From Actinoplanes oryzae (GTDB lineage Bacteria > Actinomycetota > Actinomycetes > Mycobacteriales > Micromonosporaceae): a stretch of 64,000 nt of DNA. The stretch is taken from the NCBI RefSeq assembly GCF_030757795.1, contig NZ_JAUQWH010000004.1:62001-126000 (forward strand), written 5' to 3'. Position 1 is the first letter of the stretch, and each line of letters starts with the position of its first letter. Shown in pieces: positions 52,690 to 62,963 of the stretch. The notes beneath the pieces were generated by a model. That model worked only from the letters and a program-made list of their open reading frames with translations. It ran no database searches and was not told where the DNA came from. The position numbers were made by a program, and so were the translations under genes.

Positions 52690-53543
52690 CCCGCCATTCT
52701 CAGCCGGCGCACGCGCCACAGCGAGAAGAGGACGAGCAACGCGGCGGCCACCAGCGGCGCACCGTCGCGGACCAGGCCGTCGACGCCGAGCAGGAGGTAG
52801 CAGAGCGGCAGGTCGACGACGAGCACGCCCACGGTGATCCACACCAGGAACCCGGACGCCCACGTCTTGCCGCGCATCAGGAAGGCCGTGGCGAGCAACA
52901 CGGCGTAGCTCGCCGCGAACCCGGCGCCGAACCAGAAGACGACCGCGAGCAGCCACTCCGGACGGTGACGCAGTTCACTGACCGAGATGAGCGCGGGCAC
53001 CAGCATCAGCGGGCTGTAGGTGAAGGCCGCCACCCGCGCGGTGATCGCCCACCCGGCCAGCGGCGGGCGCTTCGGCGTGGCCTCCTGCCAGCGCAGGCCC
53101 TCCCGGGTGACGACCAGCTTGTTCGGGTGGCGGACCAGATGGGTCTGCACGCCCGGATGCCGGTAGAGCAGGACGACGACCAGCACGCACAGGGCGACAA
53201 GGGCGGCGAAGCCGAGCACGCCGGGCAGCGGGGGCGTGCCGCTGCGGGGCACCACGAGCCGGCCGACCGCGAAGATCGTGGTGACGGCGAGGATCAGCCC
53301 GAGGGGACGCGCGGCGGCACGCCCCCGGCGGACGTGCCAGATCAAGATCAACCAGCCGACGGTACGCAGGAGCGCCCAGCCCGTGCGCACCGCGAGCCCG
53401 AAGCCGTGCTCCGGCGCGTACCAGTAATTGAGCAGCTCGACCACCGCGGTCGCCGCCGCCGTCGCGACCAGGAGCAGGGTCAGCACCCGGACGACGCGCG
53501 GGCGCCCGTAGTCGGCGGTCACGGGCGCCCCGACGGTGGTCAT
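52686..53543 (-). CDS. Hypothetical polytopic membrane protein
   Basis: 285 residues with about seven membrane helices (VLTLLLVATAAATAVVELL; GFAALVALCVLVVVLLYRHP; LAVVFWFGAGFAASYAVLL). HPNKLVVTREGLRWQEATPK forms a cytoplasmic loop. No family assigned. Coupled by ATGA to the reductase gene, so it may handle the same lipid substrate. Confidence 0.65.
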   Translation of the reverse strand: MTTVGAPVTADYGRPRVVRVLTLLLVATAAATAVVELLNYWYAPEHGFGLAVRTGWALLRTVGWLILIWHVRRGRAAARPLGLILAVTTIFAVGRLVVPRSGTPPLPGVLGFAALVALCVLVVVLLYRHPGVQTHLVRHPNKLVVTREGLRWQEATPKRPPLAGWAITARVAAFTYSPLMLVPALISVSELRHRPEWLLAVVFWFGAGFAASYAVLLATAFLMRGKTWASGFLVWITVGVLVVDLPLCYLLLGVDGLVRDGAPLVAAALLVLFSLWRVRRLRMAG

Positions 53544-53561
53544 GGCGGGAAGATGCCCGAG

Positions 53562-55343
53562 CTAGCCGTCCTTCAACCGCGCCCGGAGGGAGTCGAGTTC
53601 GGACCAGAGGACCGCCGGCAGCTTCCCGCCGAACCTCGCGAACCACTCCTCGACCTGCGGCAGCTCGGCACGCCACTCGTCCGGGTCGACGGCCAGGGCG
53701 GCTGCCACGTCGGCCGGGTCGATGTCCAGGCCGGTCAGGTCGAGCGCCCCGGGCGGGGGCACGTGCCCGATCGGGGTCTCGACGGCGGGCGCCGAGCCGT
53801 CGAGGCGCTCGGCGATCCACTTGAGGACGCGGATGTTCTCGCCGAAGCCCGGCCACAGGAAGCGCCCGTCGTCCCCCCGGCGGAACCAGTTGACGTAGAA
53901 CACCTTCGGCAGCTTGCCGGCATCGCCGGAGGCCGCCTTGCCCAGCTCGATCCAGTGGTTGAAGTAGTCGCCGGCGTGATAGCCGATGAACGGCAGCATC
54001 GCCATCGGGTCCCGGCGCACCACGCCCACCCGGCCGGCGGCCGCCGCGGTCGTCTCCGAGGAGAGGGTCGCCCCGAGGTAGACCCCGTGGATCCAGTCGC
54101 GGGCCTCCGTGACGAGCGGCACGGTGGTGCGGCGCCGGCCGCCGAAGAGGATCGCGTCGATGGGGACGCCACGCGGGTCGTCGTACTCGGGGGCCAGCAC
54201 GGGGCACTGGTCGATGGGCGTACAGAAGCGGCTGTTGGGGTGGCTCGACGGGGTGCCCGACTCCGGGGTCCAGTCGGCGCCGCGCCAGTCGGTCAGGTGC
54301 GCGGGCGGCTCCCCCATGCCCTCCCACCAGACGTCGCCGTCGTCGGTGCGGGCGACGTTCGTGAAGATGGAGTTGCCGCGGGCCAGGGTGCGCATCGCGT
54401 TCGGGTTCGTGTGCTCGTCGGTGCCCGGGGCGACGCCGAAGAGGCCGTACTCGGGATTGGTCGCCCACAGCCGCCCGTCGGAGCCGAAGCGCATCCACGC
54501 GATGTCGTCGCCGACCGTCTCGACCTTCCACCCGGGCAGCGTGGGCTCGAGCATCGCGAGGTTGGTCTTGCCGCAGGCCGACGGGAACGCCCCGGCGACG
54601 TAGCGGACCTGCCCGGCCGGGGAGGTCAGCTTCATGATCAGCATGTGCTCGGCGAGCCAGCCCTCGTCCCGGGCGGCCACGCTGGCGATGCGCAGGGCGA
54701 AGCACTTCTTGCCGAGCAGGGAGTTGCCGCCGTAGCCGGAGCCGTAGGACCAGATCTCGCGCGTCTCCGGGAAGTGCGAGATGTACTTCGTCTCGTTGCA
54801 CGGCCACGCGGCCGTCGACAGCGGCGCGCCCACCGAGTGCAGGGCCGGCACGAAGTCGGCGTCGGCGCCCATGGCCTCGAGCACCGGCGCGCCCATCCGG
54901 GTCATGATCCGCATGCTGGCGACGACGTACGCGCTGTCGGTCAGCTCGACGCCGAACATCGGGTCCGGGGCGTCGAGCGGGCCCATGCAGAACGGGACGA
55001 CGTACATGGTGCGGCCCCGCATGCTGCCCCGGTAGAGCTCAGTCATCGTGGCCTTCATCTCCGCCGGCGCCATCCAGTTGTTGGTGGGACCGGCGTCGGC
55101 GGGATCGGCCGAGCAGATGAAGGTGCGCTCCTCAACCCGGGCGACGTCGCCGGGGTCGGTGCGCGCCCAGAAGGAGTTGGGGCGGCGGGCGGGGTCGAGG
55201 CGCACGAGCGTGCCGGCGGCGACCAGCTCGTCGGTCAGGCGGGTCCACTCGGCGTCGGAGCCGTCGCACCAGTGCACCCGGTCGGGGAGGGTGAGGGCGG
55301 CCACTTCGCGGACCCAGTCGAGGAGGCGGGCGTGATCGGTCAT
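53562..55343 (-). CDS. pckG: Phosphoenolpyruvate carboxykinase (GTP)
   Basis: 593 residues. [13 protein letters not shown] is the kinase P-loop, [14 protein letters not shown] and [12 protein letters not shown] belong to the substrate/metal site, and [30 protein letters not shown] (here [10 protein letters not shown]) the GTP site. It converts oxaloacetate to phosphoenolpyruvate, the entry step of gluconeogenesis, and so pairs functionally with glpX at 26793. GAAGGGAA precedes the ATG; a CebR-like box lies about 145 bp upstream. Confidence 0.97.
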   Translation of the reverse strand: MTDHARLLDWVREVAALTLPDRVHWCDGSDAEWTRLTDELVAAGTLVRLDPARRPNSFWARTDPGDVARVEERTFICSADPADAGPTNNWMAPAEMKATMTELYRGSMRGRTMYVVPFCMGPLDAPDPMFGVELTDSAYVVASMRIMTRMGAPVLEAMGADADFVPALHSVGAPLSTAAWPCNETKYISHFPETREIWSYGSGYGGNSLLGKKCFALRIASVAARDEGWLAEHMLIMKLTSPAGQVRYVAGAFPSACGKTNLAMLEPTLPGWKVETVGDDIAWMRFGSDGRLWATNPEYGLFGVAPGTDEHTNPNAMRTLARGNSIFTNVARTDDGDVWWEGMGEPPAHLTDWRGADWTPESGTPSSHPNSRFCTPIDQCPVLAPEYDDPRGVPIDAILFGGRRRTTVPLVTEARDWIHGVYLGATLSSETTAAAAGRVGVVRRDPMAMLPFIGYHAGDYFNHWIELGKAASGDAGKLPKVFYVNWFRRGDDGRFLWPGFGENIRVLKWIAERLDGSAPAVETPIGHVPPPGALDLTGLDIDPADVAAALAVDPDEWRAELPQVEEWFARFGGKLPAVLWSELDSLRARLKDG

Positions 55344-55485
55344 GAGCGATTCCCTTCGCCGGAAGTCCCGTCAGCCTAGGGCCGTCGACCGTCATTTCAT
55401 CGGCCGTGGCGATGCATTACCCCACATTCTTCGGTCGGCCTGCTCGCTGACGATCGATTCTTCGCGGTTTGGCGCAGGACCGCGC

Positions 55486-55499
55486 AGGGAGCGCTCCCA
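55486..55499. promoter_or_regulatory. CebR-like (LacI-family) operator between pckG and the sigma gene
   Basis: AGGGAGCGCTCCCA differs at one base from the 14-bp CebR box of Streptomyces (TGGGAGCGCTCCCA); its 12-bp core is a perfect palindrome. It lies 67 bp before the sigma-factor start and 143 bp before pckG. Confidence 0.6.
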
Positions 55500-55565
55500 C
55501 TTTCACAAAATGGACAAAACGCCTTAAGCTGGTCTTTGCTCCCACTCCTCGCGCCAGGAGGCGGA

Positions 55566-56315
55566 ATGACCTCAGACAGTGACACCGCGTTGCTCGCGGC
55601 CGTGCGGGCCGGGGACACCGCCGCCTACGGCGTTCTCTACGAACGGCACAGGGCCGCCGCCCGCACGCTGGCCCGCGCCCTCGTCCACGACCCCGCGGAC
55701 GCCGACGACCTGGTCGCCGAGACGTTCGCCAAGGTCTTCGCCACCCTGCGTGCCGGGCGGGGGCCGCTCGTGGCGTTCCGTGCCTACGTGAACACGACCC
55801 TTCGCCACGTCTCCTACCATCGCGCCCGGCGCGACCGGCGGCTCGAGTTCACCGACGACCTGACCAGGTACGACTCGGGGCAGCCCTTCCTCGACCCGGC
55901 CCTGGACCGGCTCGAGCGCACCTACGCCGCCCAGGCCTTCCGGGCCCTGCCGGACAGGTGGCGCGACGTGCTGTGGCGCACCGAGGTGGAGGGCGCCAGC
56001 CCCGCGGAGGTCGCCCCGCAGCTGGGCCTGACCCCGAACGCGGTCGCCGTCCTCGCCCACCGGGCGCGCGAGGGGCTGCGCCGGCTCTATCTCCAGCAGC
56101 ACGTCGCGGCGGCGGACACGCCCGAGTGCCGCTGGGCCGGCGAGCACCTCGGCGGCCGGGTGCGCGGACGGCTCGCGCAGCGGGATTCCGTACGCCTGGA
56201 GTCGCACCTGTCGTGGTGCGCCGCCTGCCGCACCCAGCTCGCCGAGGTGACTGAGATCGACCAGGGGAGTCACCGTGCGTACCGGCAGCGGCAGCCCGCG
56301 AGCCCCGCAGATTAA
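55566..56315 (+). CDS. ECF sigma factor with C-terminal zinc-binding segment
   Basis: 249 residues. Sigma-2 region: LYERHRAAARTLARALVHDPADADDLVAETFAKVF (residues about 25-60 in two parts); sigma-4: ALPDRWRDVLWRTEVEGASPAEVAPQLGLTPNAVAVLAHRAREGL. After region 4 the protein continues with ECRWAGEHLG and LSWCAACRTQL, a Cys-x3-His/H-x3-C-x2-C pattern like ZAS anti-sigma domains, so sensor and sigma factor appear to be in one chain. AGGAGG precedes ATG 55566. Confidence 0.88.
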   Translation: MTSDSDTALLAAVRAGDTAAYGVLYERHRAAARTLARALVHDPADADDLVAETFAKVFATLRAGRGPLVAFRAYVNTTLRHVSYHRARRDRRLEFTDDLTRYDSGQPFLDPALDRLERTYAAQAFRALPDRWRDVLWRTEVEGASPAEVAPQLGLTPNAVAVLAHRAREGLRRLYLQQHVAAADTPECRWAGEHLGGRVRGRLAQRDSVRLESHLSWCAACRTQLAEVTEIDQGSHRAYRQRQPASPAD

Positions 56316-56354
56316 GAGTCGCGAACGAAAACAGCGGTACGTGACCCACCCCGG

Positions 56355-56360
56355 TACGCT
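56355..56360 (+). promoter_or_regulatory. -10 box of the first gtrA-like gene
   Basis: TACGCT ends 7 nt before GTG 56368, choosing that start over GTG 56341 and predicting a leaderless mRNA. Confidence 0.5.
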
Positions 56361-56367
56361 CGGGGAC

Positions 56368-56937
56368 GTGCCTGCTGCCACGATCATGCCCGCGCTGCGG
56401 GCACGCTTCGGGGCCCTGGTGCGCGAGGTCGGCAAGTTCGGCACCGTCGGCGGCATCGCGTTCGCCATCGACCTCGTGCTCTTCAACGTGTTCCTGCAGG
56501 CCGGGGCGGAGTCCCTGCTCGCCAAGACCGGATCCACCCTGATCGCCACCACGGTGGCCTTCGCGGGCAACAGGTTCTGGACCTGGCGGCACCGCTCGCA
56601 CAGCAACATGGCCCGGCAATACACGTTGTTCTTCCTGCTCAACGGCGTCGGTCTCGGCATCGGGCTGGCCTGCCTCGCGATCAGTCACTACGGGCTCGGG
56701 TCGATCTGGCCGGAGTTCCAGACCCCGCTCGCGGACAACATCTCCGGCCAGCTGGTCGGCACCGCGATGGGCACCCTCTTCCGTTTCTGGTCCTACCGCC
56801 GCTTCGTGTTCGGCGAGCACCCGGGCGCCGAGCCGGCACCGCCGGCCGCACCCGAGGACCCGGCCCCGCCGGCCGGTGAGGCGGCACCGCAGCAGCCCCC
56901 GCACGCGTCAGCGCCCCGGGCTGTCCCGCGCATGTGA
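56368..56937 (+). CDS. GtrA-family membrane protein
   Basis: 189 residues, four membrane helices. VGKFGTVGGIAFAIDLVLFNVFL, TVAFAGNRFWTWRHR and GTLFRFWSYRRFVFGEH are the GtrA signature (N-R-x-W-T-W/Y). GtrA proteins are thought to flip polyprenyl-linked sugars. The C terminus is a Pro/Ala-rich tail. It follows the sigma gene by 52 bp. Confidence 0.88.
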   Translation: MPAATIMPALRARFGALVREVGKFGTVGGIAFAIDLVLFNVFLQAGAESLLAKTGSTLIATTVAFAGNRFWTWRHRSHSNMARQYTLFFLLNGVGLGIGLACLAISHYGLGSIWPEFQTPLADNISGQLVGTAMGTLFRFWSYRRFVFGEHPGAEPAPPAAPEDPAPPAGEAAPQQPPHASAPRAVPRM

Positions 56938-56998
56938 CGTCGATCGCGCCCCCCGGCTCGATTCCTCGTCCGCGCCCTTCCCCCCGTAAGGTTGCCCA

Positions 56999-57562
56999 AT
57001 GCCCTCAGCCCGCCCGCTGTCGGAACGTCTGCGCCGCCTGGCTCCCGAAGCCCTCGCGTTCGGCGCGATCGGCGCCGCCAACACGCTGCTCTACATGGCG
57101 ATCACCTGGGCCCTGCTGCCCATCGGTGCCGTCAAGGCCAGCATCGTGGCGACGGTCGTGACCACCACGCTGGCCTACCTCGCCAACCGCTACTGGACGT
57201 ACCGCAATCACACCCGCAGCGCGCTCCGCCGGGAGTACACGCTGTTCTTCGGCTTCAACCTGGTCGGCATGGTCATCCAGTCGGGTGCCGTGACGATCGG
57301 CAAGTACGGCTTCGGGCTCTCCGAGGAGAAGGACGCCGTCCTGTTCATGGGCGTCACCCTGGTCGGCATCGTGGTCGCCACGGTCTTCCGGTTCTGGGCC
57401 TACCGGACGTTCGTCTTCCTCAAGCCCCCGGTCGACGGGCACGAGGCCGCGGTCGCGGAGATGGACGTCGCCGCCGGGCTGGCCGAGCTCAGCGCCGAGG
57501 CGGACGACCACCTGGACGCGGAGATCGCGAAGGAGATCGACGCGCAGCGCCGCGCTGTCTGA
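56999..57562 (+). CDS. GtrA-family membrane protein (second copy)
   Basis: 187 residues, four membrane helices: FGAIGAANTLLYMAITWALLP, LAYLANRYWTYRNHTRSALRREY and ATVFRFWAYRTFVFLKPP. It is a paralogue of the preceding gene with its own TAAGGT box (56987-56992) 6 nt before the ATG. The last 74 bp are antisense to the PH-domain membrane gene. Confidence 0.88.
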   Translation: MPSARPLSERLRRLAPEALAFGAIGAANTLLYMAITWALLPIGAVKASIVATVVTTTLAYLANRYWTYRNHTRSALRREYTLFFGFNLVGMVIQSGAVTIGKYGFGLSEEKDAVLFMGVTLVGIVVATVFRFWAYRTFVFLKPPVDGHEAAVAEMDVAAGLAELSAEADDHLDAEIAKEIDAQRRAV

Positions 57563-58100
57563 CCCGCACCTCGGGCTCGGGCTCCGGGTCCTCATCGTCG
57601 TCGTCCGGCCGCAGCTCGCGGTCGGTCTCGATGAGCTCGTAAAGCGTCGTCTGCACCTGGTGCACGTGCGGCACCGACGCCAGCACCGCCGACTGCTCAC
57701 CGATCGAGTCGACGGTGAGGGTGCCGCAACCCAGCGCCCGGTCCAGCAGCGACTGGTGGGTGACGTGATCGTTGACCCGGTTGAGCGGCAGGTCCCGCCG
57801 CTCCCTGGCCACCACGCCGTCCTGCAGCAGGATCCGCTCGTCCGTGAAGACGTAGTGCGTGGTCCGCCACACCAGCAGCGGCCAGACGCCGCGGCGCACG
57901 GCCACCCAGAACGTGATCGCGCCGACCACGCAGACCCCGATGAGGCCGCCGGTCGTCCGGGGCAGCATCACCCAGGCCAGGATGAAGACGGCCAGGGTCG
58001 CGAGCAGCACGGTGCTCGGCCACACCGCCGCCTTGGCGTGCGGGTGGAGGTGGAGGACGACCTCCTCCTCGTCGGTCAGGACGTCCTCGGGGAAGGGCAC
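57489..58100 (-). CDS. PH-domain (DUF304-type) membrane protein
   Basis: 203 residues. Two membrane helices (VLLATLAVFILAWVMLP; GLIGVCVVGAITFWVAV) precede a bacterial PH domain (HYVFTDERILLQDGVVARERRDLPLNRVNDV-like; TLYELIETDRELRPD). The C terminus is an Asp/Glu run then an Arg/Pro/Ser-rich tail, the part that overlaps the GtrA gene. TACGCT (minus, 58112-58107) ends 6 nt before GTG 58100. Confidence 0.82.
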   Translation of the reverse strand: MPFPEDVLTDEEEVVLHLHPHAKAAVWPSTVLLATLAVFILAWVMLPRTTGGLIGVCVVGAITFWVAVRRGVWPLLVWRTTHYVFTDERILLQDGVVARERRDLPLNRVNDHVTHQSLLDRALGCGTLTVDSIGEQSAVLASVPHVHQVQTTLYELIETDRELRPDDDDEDPEPEPEVRVRQRGAARRSPSRSPRPGGRPPRR

Positions 58101-58104
58101 GCCG

Positions 58105-58986
58105 TCAGCGTACGTGCAGGACGTCACCCGCGGAGACGCGACGCTCAGAGCCTTCATCGGTACGGATGACCAGCTGCCCCTCACGGTCCACATCGGTGAC
58201 CTCGCCGGTCAGTTCGCCGCCCGCGGGCAACAGCACACGCACGTGCCGGCCCAGCGTGGCGCAGTCCCGCCGGTACGCCGTGAGCAGCCCGCACATCTCC
58301 GCGTCGCCGCCCGCCTCGCGCCAGCCGCCGTACCACCGGTCGAAGCTCCGCAGCAGCGCGCGCAGCAGCGGGTCCCGGTCGATGCTCGTGGCACCGGACT
58401 CGAAGAGCGAGGTGGCGGGGAGGCCGTTGGTCGGCGGCAGCTCGCCCGCCTTGGTGGACACGTTGAGGCCGATGCCGACGACGACCGCCTCGCCGCTGAC
58501 CTCGGCGAGGATGCCGGCGGTCTTGCCGTACCCGCCCTGTCCGGACTCGTCCGCAGGGCGCACCAGCAGGTCGTTGGGCCACTTCAGGGCGGCCTCGACC
58601 TCGGCGATGCGGCGCACGGCCTCCAGCAGGGCGACCCCGGCCAGCAGGGGCAGCCAGCCCCAGGCCCGCTGCGGCACGGCCGGCCAGTCGCGCTCCGGGT
58701 CCGCGACCCCGGGGCGCAGCAGCACGCTCAGCGTCAGACCGGCCCGCGGCGGCGACAGCCACTGCCTGTCCCGCCGGCCGCGCCCGGCCACCTGCTGCTC
58801 GGCGACCACGACCAGGCCCTCGCCGGCGCCCCCGCGCGCGGCCTCGGCCACGTCGGCGTTGGTCGAGCCGGTCTCGCCCACGACGTCGAGCCGCCGCCAG
58901 AAGCCGCCCGGCACGACCAGCGCACGCTGGAGCGAGCGGGCTGCCAGCGGCGGCCGGGTGAGATCCGTGTACGGCGAGGACGACAT
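58105..58986 (-). CDS. birA: Biotin--[acetyl-CoA-carboxylase] ligase
   Basis: 293 residues. GRGRRDRQWLSPPRAGL is the biotinyl-AMP loop and ALKWPNDLLV the biotin site; SH3-like C-terminal domain follows (VLLPAGGELTGEVTDVDREG). There is no N-terminal HTH, so it is a pure ligase without repressor function. TAGGGT (minus, 58998-58993) ends 6 nt before ATG 58986, which picks that start among three. It modifies the biotin carrier that works with the carboxylase beta chain encoded nearby. Confidence 0.93.
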   Translation of the reverse strand: MSSSPYTDLTRPPLAARSLQRALVVPGGFWRRLDVVGETGSTNADVAEAARGGAGEGLVVVAEQQVAGRGRRDRQWLSPPRAGLTLSVLLRPGVADPERDWPAVPQRAWGWLPLLAGVALLEAVRRIAEVEAALKWPNDLLVRPADESGQGGYGKTAGILAEVSGEAVVVGIGLNVSTKAGELPPTNGLPATSLFESGATSIDRDPLLRALLRSFDRWYGGWREAGGDAEMCGLLTAYRRDCATLGRHVRVLLPAGGELTGEVTDVDREGQLVIRTDEGSERRVSAGDVLHVR

Positions 58987-59040
58987 CACCACACCCTAGC
59001 TGGGCATTTCCCAGGCCGGCTCGGCCGCGGGGGCGGCCTC

Positions 59041-60291
59041 TCAGGTCGGCTCGGCCGCGTGGCGGCTGCGGTAGACCGTGCTGCGCGGGTCGGCCGGGTC
59101 CGCCGGGTCGGCGCCGGGGCGCGGGCGGGGGCTCGGGCGCGGCCGGGGGCGCTCCTGCTTCGCCGGCGCCGGGCGGGGCTCCCCCGCGCGCTGGCGGCGC
59201 ATGGTGAGCTGGCGGCGCGGGTTCTCGTCCCGGTGCGGCGCCCAGCTCAGGTCGGGCAGGGCGGCCTCGGGCAGGTCGGGCACCGTCCAGATCGGCCCCT
59301 CCACGCTCTCCGCGCGGCCGGCCACCGGGCCCATCTCGGGCGGCGGCTGGGCCGGTGTGCGTACGGGGAGCGGCGACATCGGCTCGGTCGGACGGGGACG
59401 CCATTCCGAGGCGCCGGGCGCCGGCCGCTGCGGCAGCGGGGGCCACTGCGGCACGATCGCGGTCGGTTCCGACTCGGCCTCTGCGCGCGCCGGGGCGACG
59501 GGCGGGGGGACCTGCGGGAGGCGTTCCACGGGGACGGGCCAGCCGTAGCCCGCGTCCGGTGCGGGCATCCAGTAGTCACCGGTCGCCGGCTCGTCGCGGT
59601 ACTCGGGGCGGACCCAGCCGTCGACGCGGTCGCCGTACCGGGCGGGCTGGTCCTGCTTCGGCGCGGCCTGACCCTCCTCGGGGCGCCAGGGGCGGCCGGC
59701 CGCCGCACTGTCCGCTTCGGAGCGGGTGTTCAGCAGCGGCCAGCGCTCCCGGCTCTCGGCGGTGCGCTCGACCCGGCTGCCGGTGCTGCGCTCGACGTTG
59801 AGGCGCTCGCGGACGATGCGGCCCGGGGCGTGCAGCGTGTCGAGGTCCGGCAGGCGTGCGGGGGCGGCGTCGAGCGGGCGCATCTGCTTGTTCACCTCGG
59901 CCATCCTGGTGACCTGGGGCGGGGTTGCCCCCCGCACCGTCGGCGCCGACGCGGCGGGCTTGGCCGGCGGCGGCAGTGCGCGTTCCGGCGACGCTGACGC
60001 GGCGCGCTCGGGCGGCGGTGGCAGTGCGCGTTCCGCCGACGCTGAAGCGGCGCGCTCGGGCGGCGGCGGGGTGGCGCTGTCGCGGCGGGAGCGGGTGGCG
60101 CCGCGGCGGCGGCTACGCGGGCCCGGGTCGGCCGGGGCCCGGCGGCTGTCGCGGCGCTGCCGGCCACGCTCGGTGGTGCCGCGACGGCGCTCGGGGCCGG
60201 ACGCCTCGAACAGGAACCTGCGGAAAACGATGAGCGTGGTGATGCCACCGACGATCAAGGCCACGCCGACGGGGGTCATCCATGTCGTCAC
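59041..60291 (-). CDS. Hypothetical proline-rich single-pass membrane protein
   Basis: About 416 residues. One N-terminal membrane helix (PVGVALIVGGITTLIVFRRFLF) is followed by a long Arg/Pro/Ala-rich, probably disordered region that includes two copies of a PERAAS...ERALPPP repeat (about residues 75-115) and later WPVPVERLPQVPPPV and similar. No catalytic domain. Start is GTG 60291 or ATG 60279. It lies between birA and the carboxylase gene. Confidence 0.6.
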   Translation of the reverse strand: MTTWMTPVGVALIVGGITTLIVFRRFLFEASGPERRRGTTERGRQRRDSRRAPADPGPRSRRRGATRSRRDSATPPPPERAASASAERALPPPPERAASASPERALPPPAKPAASAPTVRGATPPQVTRMAEVNKQMRPLDAAPARLPDLDTLHAPGRIVRERLNVERSTGSRVERTAESRERWPLLNTRSEADSAAAGRPWRPEEGQAAPKQDQPARYGDRVDGWVRPEYRDEPATGDYWMPAPDAGYGWPVPVERLPQVPPPVAPARAEAESEPTAIVPQWPPLPQRPAPGASEWRPRPTEPMSPLPVRTPAQPPPEMGPVAGRAESVEGPIWTVPDLPEAALPDLSWAPHRDENPRRQLTMRRQRAGEPRPAPAKQERPRPRPSPRPRPGADPADPADPRSTVYRSRHAAEPT

Positions 60292-60371
60292 GGGGGATGT
60301 AACGAATGGTGCAATAGGAACGAAACGTTCGGCCCCTTGCGCTCCGGGGCGCATCGGTGCCCGCCGCTCGA

Positions 60372-60377
60372 TACGAT
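60372..60377 (+). promoter_or_regulatory. -10 box of the carboxylase beta gene
   Basis: TACGAT ends 6 nt before GTG 60384; the same -10/start arrangement as arsR. Confidence 0.6.
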
Positions 60378-60383
60378 CATCCG

Positions 60384-61955
<1,572 letters not shown>

Positions 61956-61963
61956 CCCTCCCG

Positions 61964-62195
61964 TTGCCTCCGGGTCTTCGGCTTGCCCGTCACGTGGTGC
62001 CGAGCTGCCGGAAGCCATTGGCATACCCCCGGGTTTCGGCTTACCCGTCACGTGGTGCCGAGCTCCGGGAGCCATTGGCCGGCCTCCGGGCCTTCGGCCT
62101 GCCCGTCACGTGGTGCCGAGCTCCGGGAGCCATTGGCCGGCCTCCGGGTTTCGGCCTGCCCGTCACGTGGCGCTGAGCTCCGGAAGCCATTGGCC
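61964..62195. repeat. 58-bp tandem array derived from the 3' end of the M50 gene
   Basis: CGTCACGTGG begins at 61988, 62046, 62104 and 62161 (spacing 58, 58, 57); each unit also has CCGAGCT(C/G)C(C/G)GG(A/G)AGCCATTGG-like text in two parts. The last unit is the coding end of the M50 gene (minus strand, residues GQWLPELSAT and stop); the other three repeat it beyond the stop, filling the 207-bp convergent gap. Confidence 0.9.
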
Positions 62196-62900
62196 GGCGA
62201 GCAGGAAGGCGCCCACGACCAGGGCGGCGAGGTCGACGACGAGGAAGACGCCGACCCAGAAGAGCGCGGGCACCCGGGTCACGCCGGCCAGCTGATCGGC
62301 GTCCGACTCGGGCATCCGGCCGCGGCTGCGCAGCTTCTGCAGCTCGAAGACCGGGCGCACGCCGCCGAAGAGCAAGAACCACACCGAGGCGTACGCGAAG
62401 ATCGCCTGCACCTGCGGCGACGCGTACCAGGAGACGGCGAGCACGATCGCCCCCGTGACCACCAGCGACAGCACCCCGAACAGGTTGCGGATGTTGATGA
62501 GCATCAGCAGCAGCAACACGACGGCGAGCCAGAGCAGCAGCGTGATCCTGTTCCCGCCGAGCAGCCACGCCCCGCCGAGCCCCACCAGCGACGGCGCGAT
62601 GTAGCCCGCGAGCAGCGTGAACATCATCCCGGGCCCGGTCGGCCGTCCCGCCGACAGCGTCAGCCCGGACGTGTCGAACTCGAGCCGGATGCCCCGCAGC
62701 TTCCGCCCGGTCAGCAGCGCCACCAGGGCATGCCCGCCCTCGTGCGCGATGGTCACGGCGTTGCGCGCGATCCGCCACACCGGCCGGAAGGCGACCGCCA
62801 CGAACCCGATCACGGCCGTGACCAGCACGAGCACACCGGGCGGATCGGGCTGGGCGCTCATCAGCGTGTCCCAGAGGTCAGGCAGCGAGTCGATCGACAC
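62163..62900 (-). CDS. M50-family (site-2-type) membrane metalloprotease-like protein
   Basis: 245 residues with about six membrane segments. AHEGGHALVALLTGR carries the HExxH zinc motif; a second zinc ligand is not obvious, as in the short M50B-like group. GTG 62900 follows TACGCT by 8 nt. The final residues GQWLPELSAT lie inside the tandem array. The substrate is unknown. It sits between the carboxylase and maf genes. Confidence 0.85.
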   Translation of the reverse strand: MSIDSLPDLWDTLMSAQPDPPGVLVLVTAVIGFVAVAFRPVWRIARNAVTIAHEGGHALVALLTGRKLRGIRLEFDTSGLTLSAGRPTGPGMMFTLLAGYIAPSLVGLGGAWLLGGNRITLLLWLAVVLLLLMLINIRNLFGVLSLVVTGAIVLAVSWYASPQVQAIFAYASVWFLLFGGVRPVFELQKLRSRGRMPESDADQLAGVTRVPALFWVGVFLVVDLAALVVGAFLLAGQWLPELSAT

Positions 62901-62963
62901 AGCCCGGGAGCGTAGCCGATGAGCATGTGCACCGGCTGTTTCCGCCGCTTCGGCCCGCGCGCG

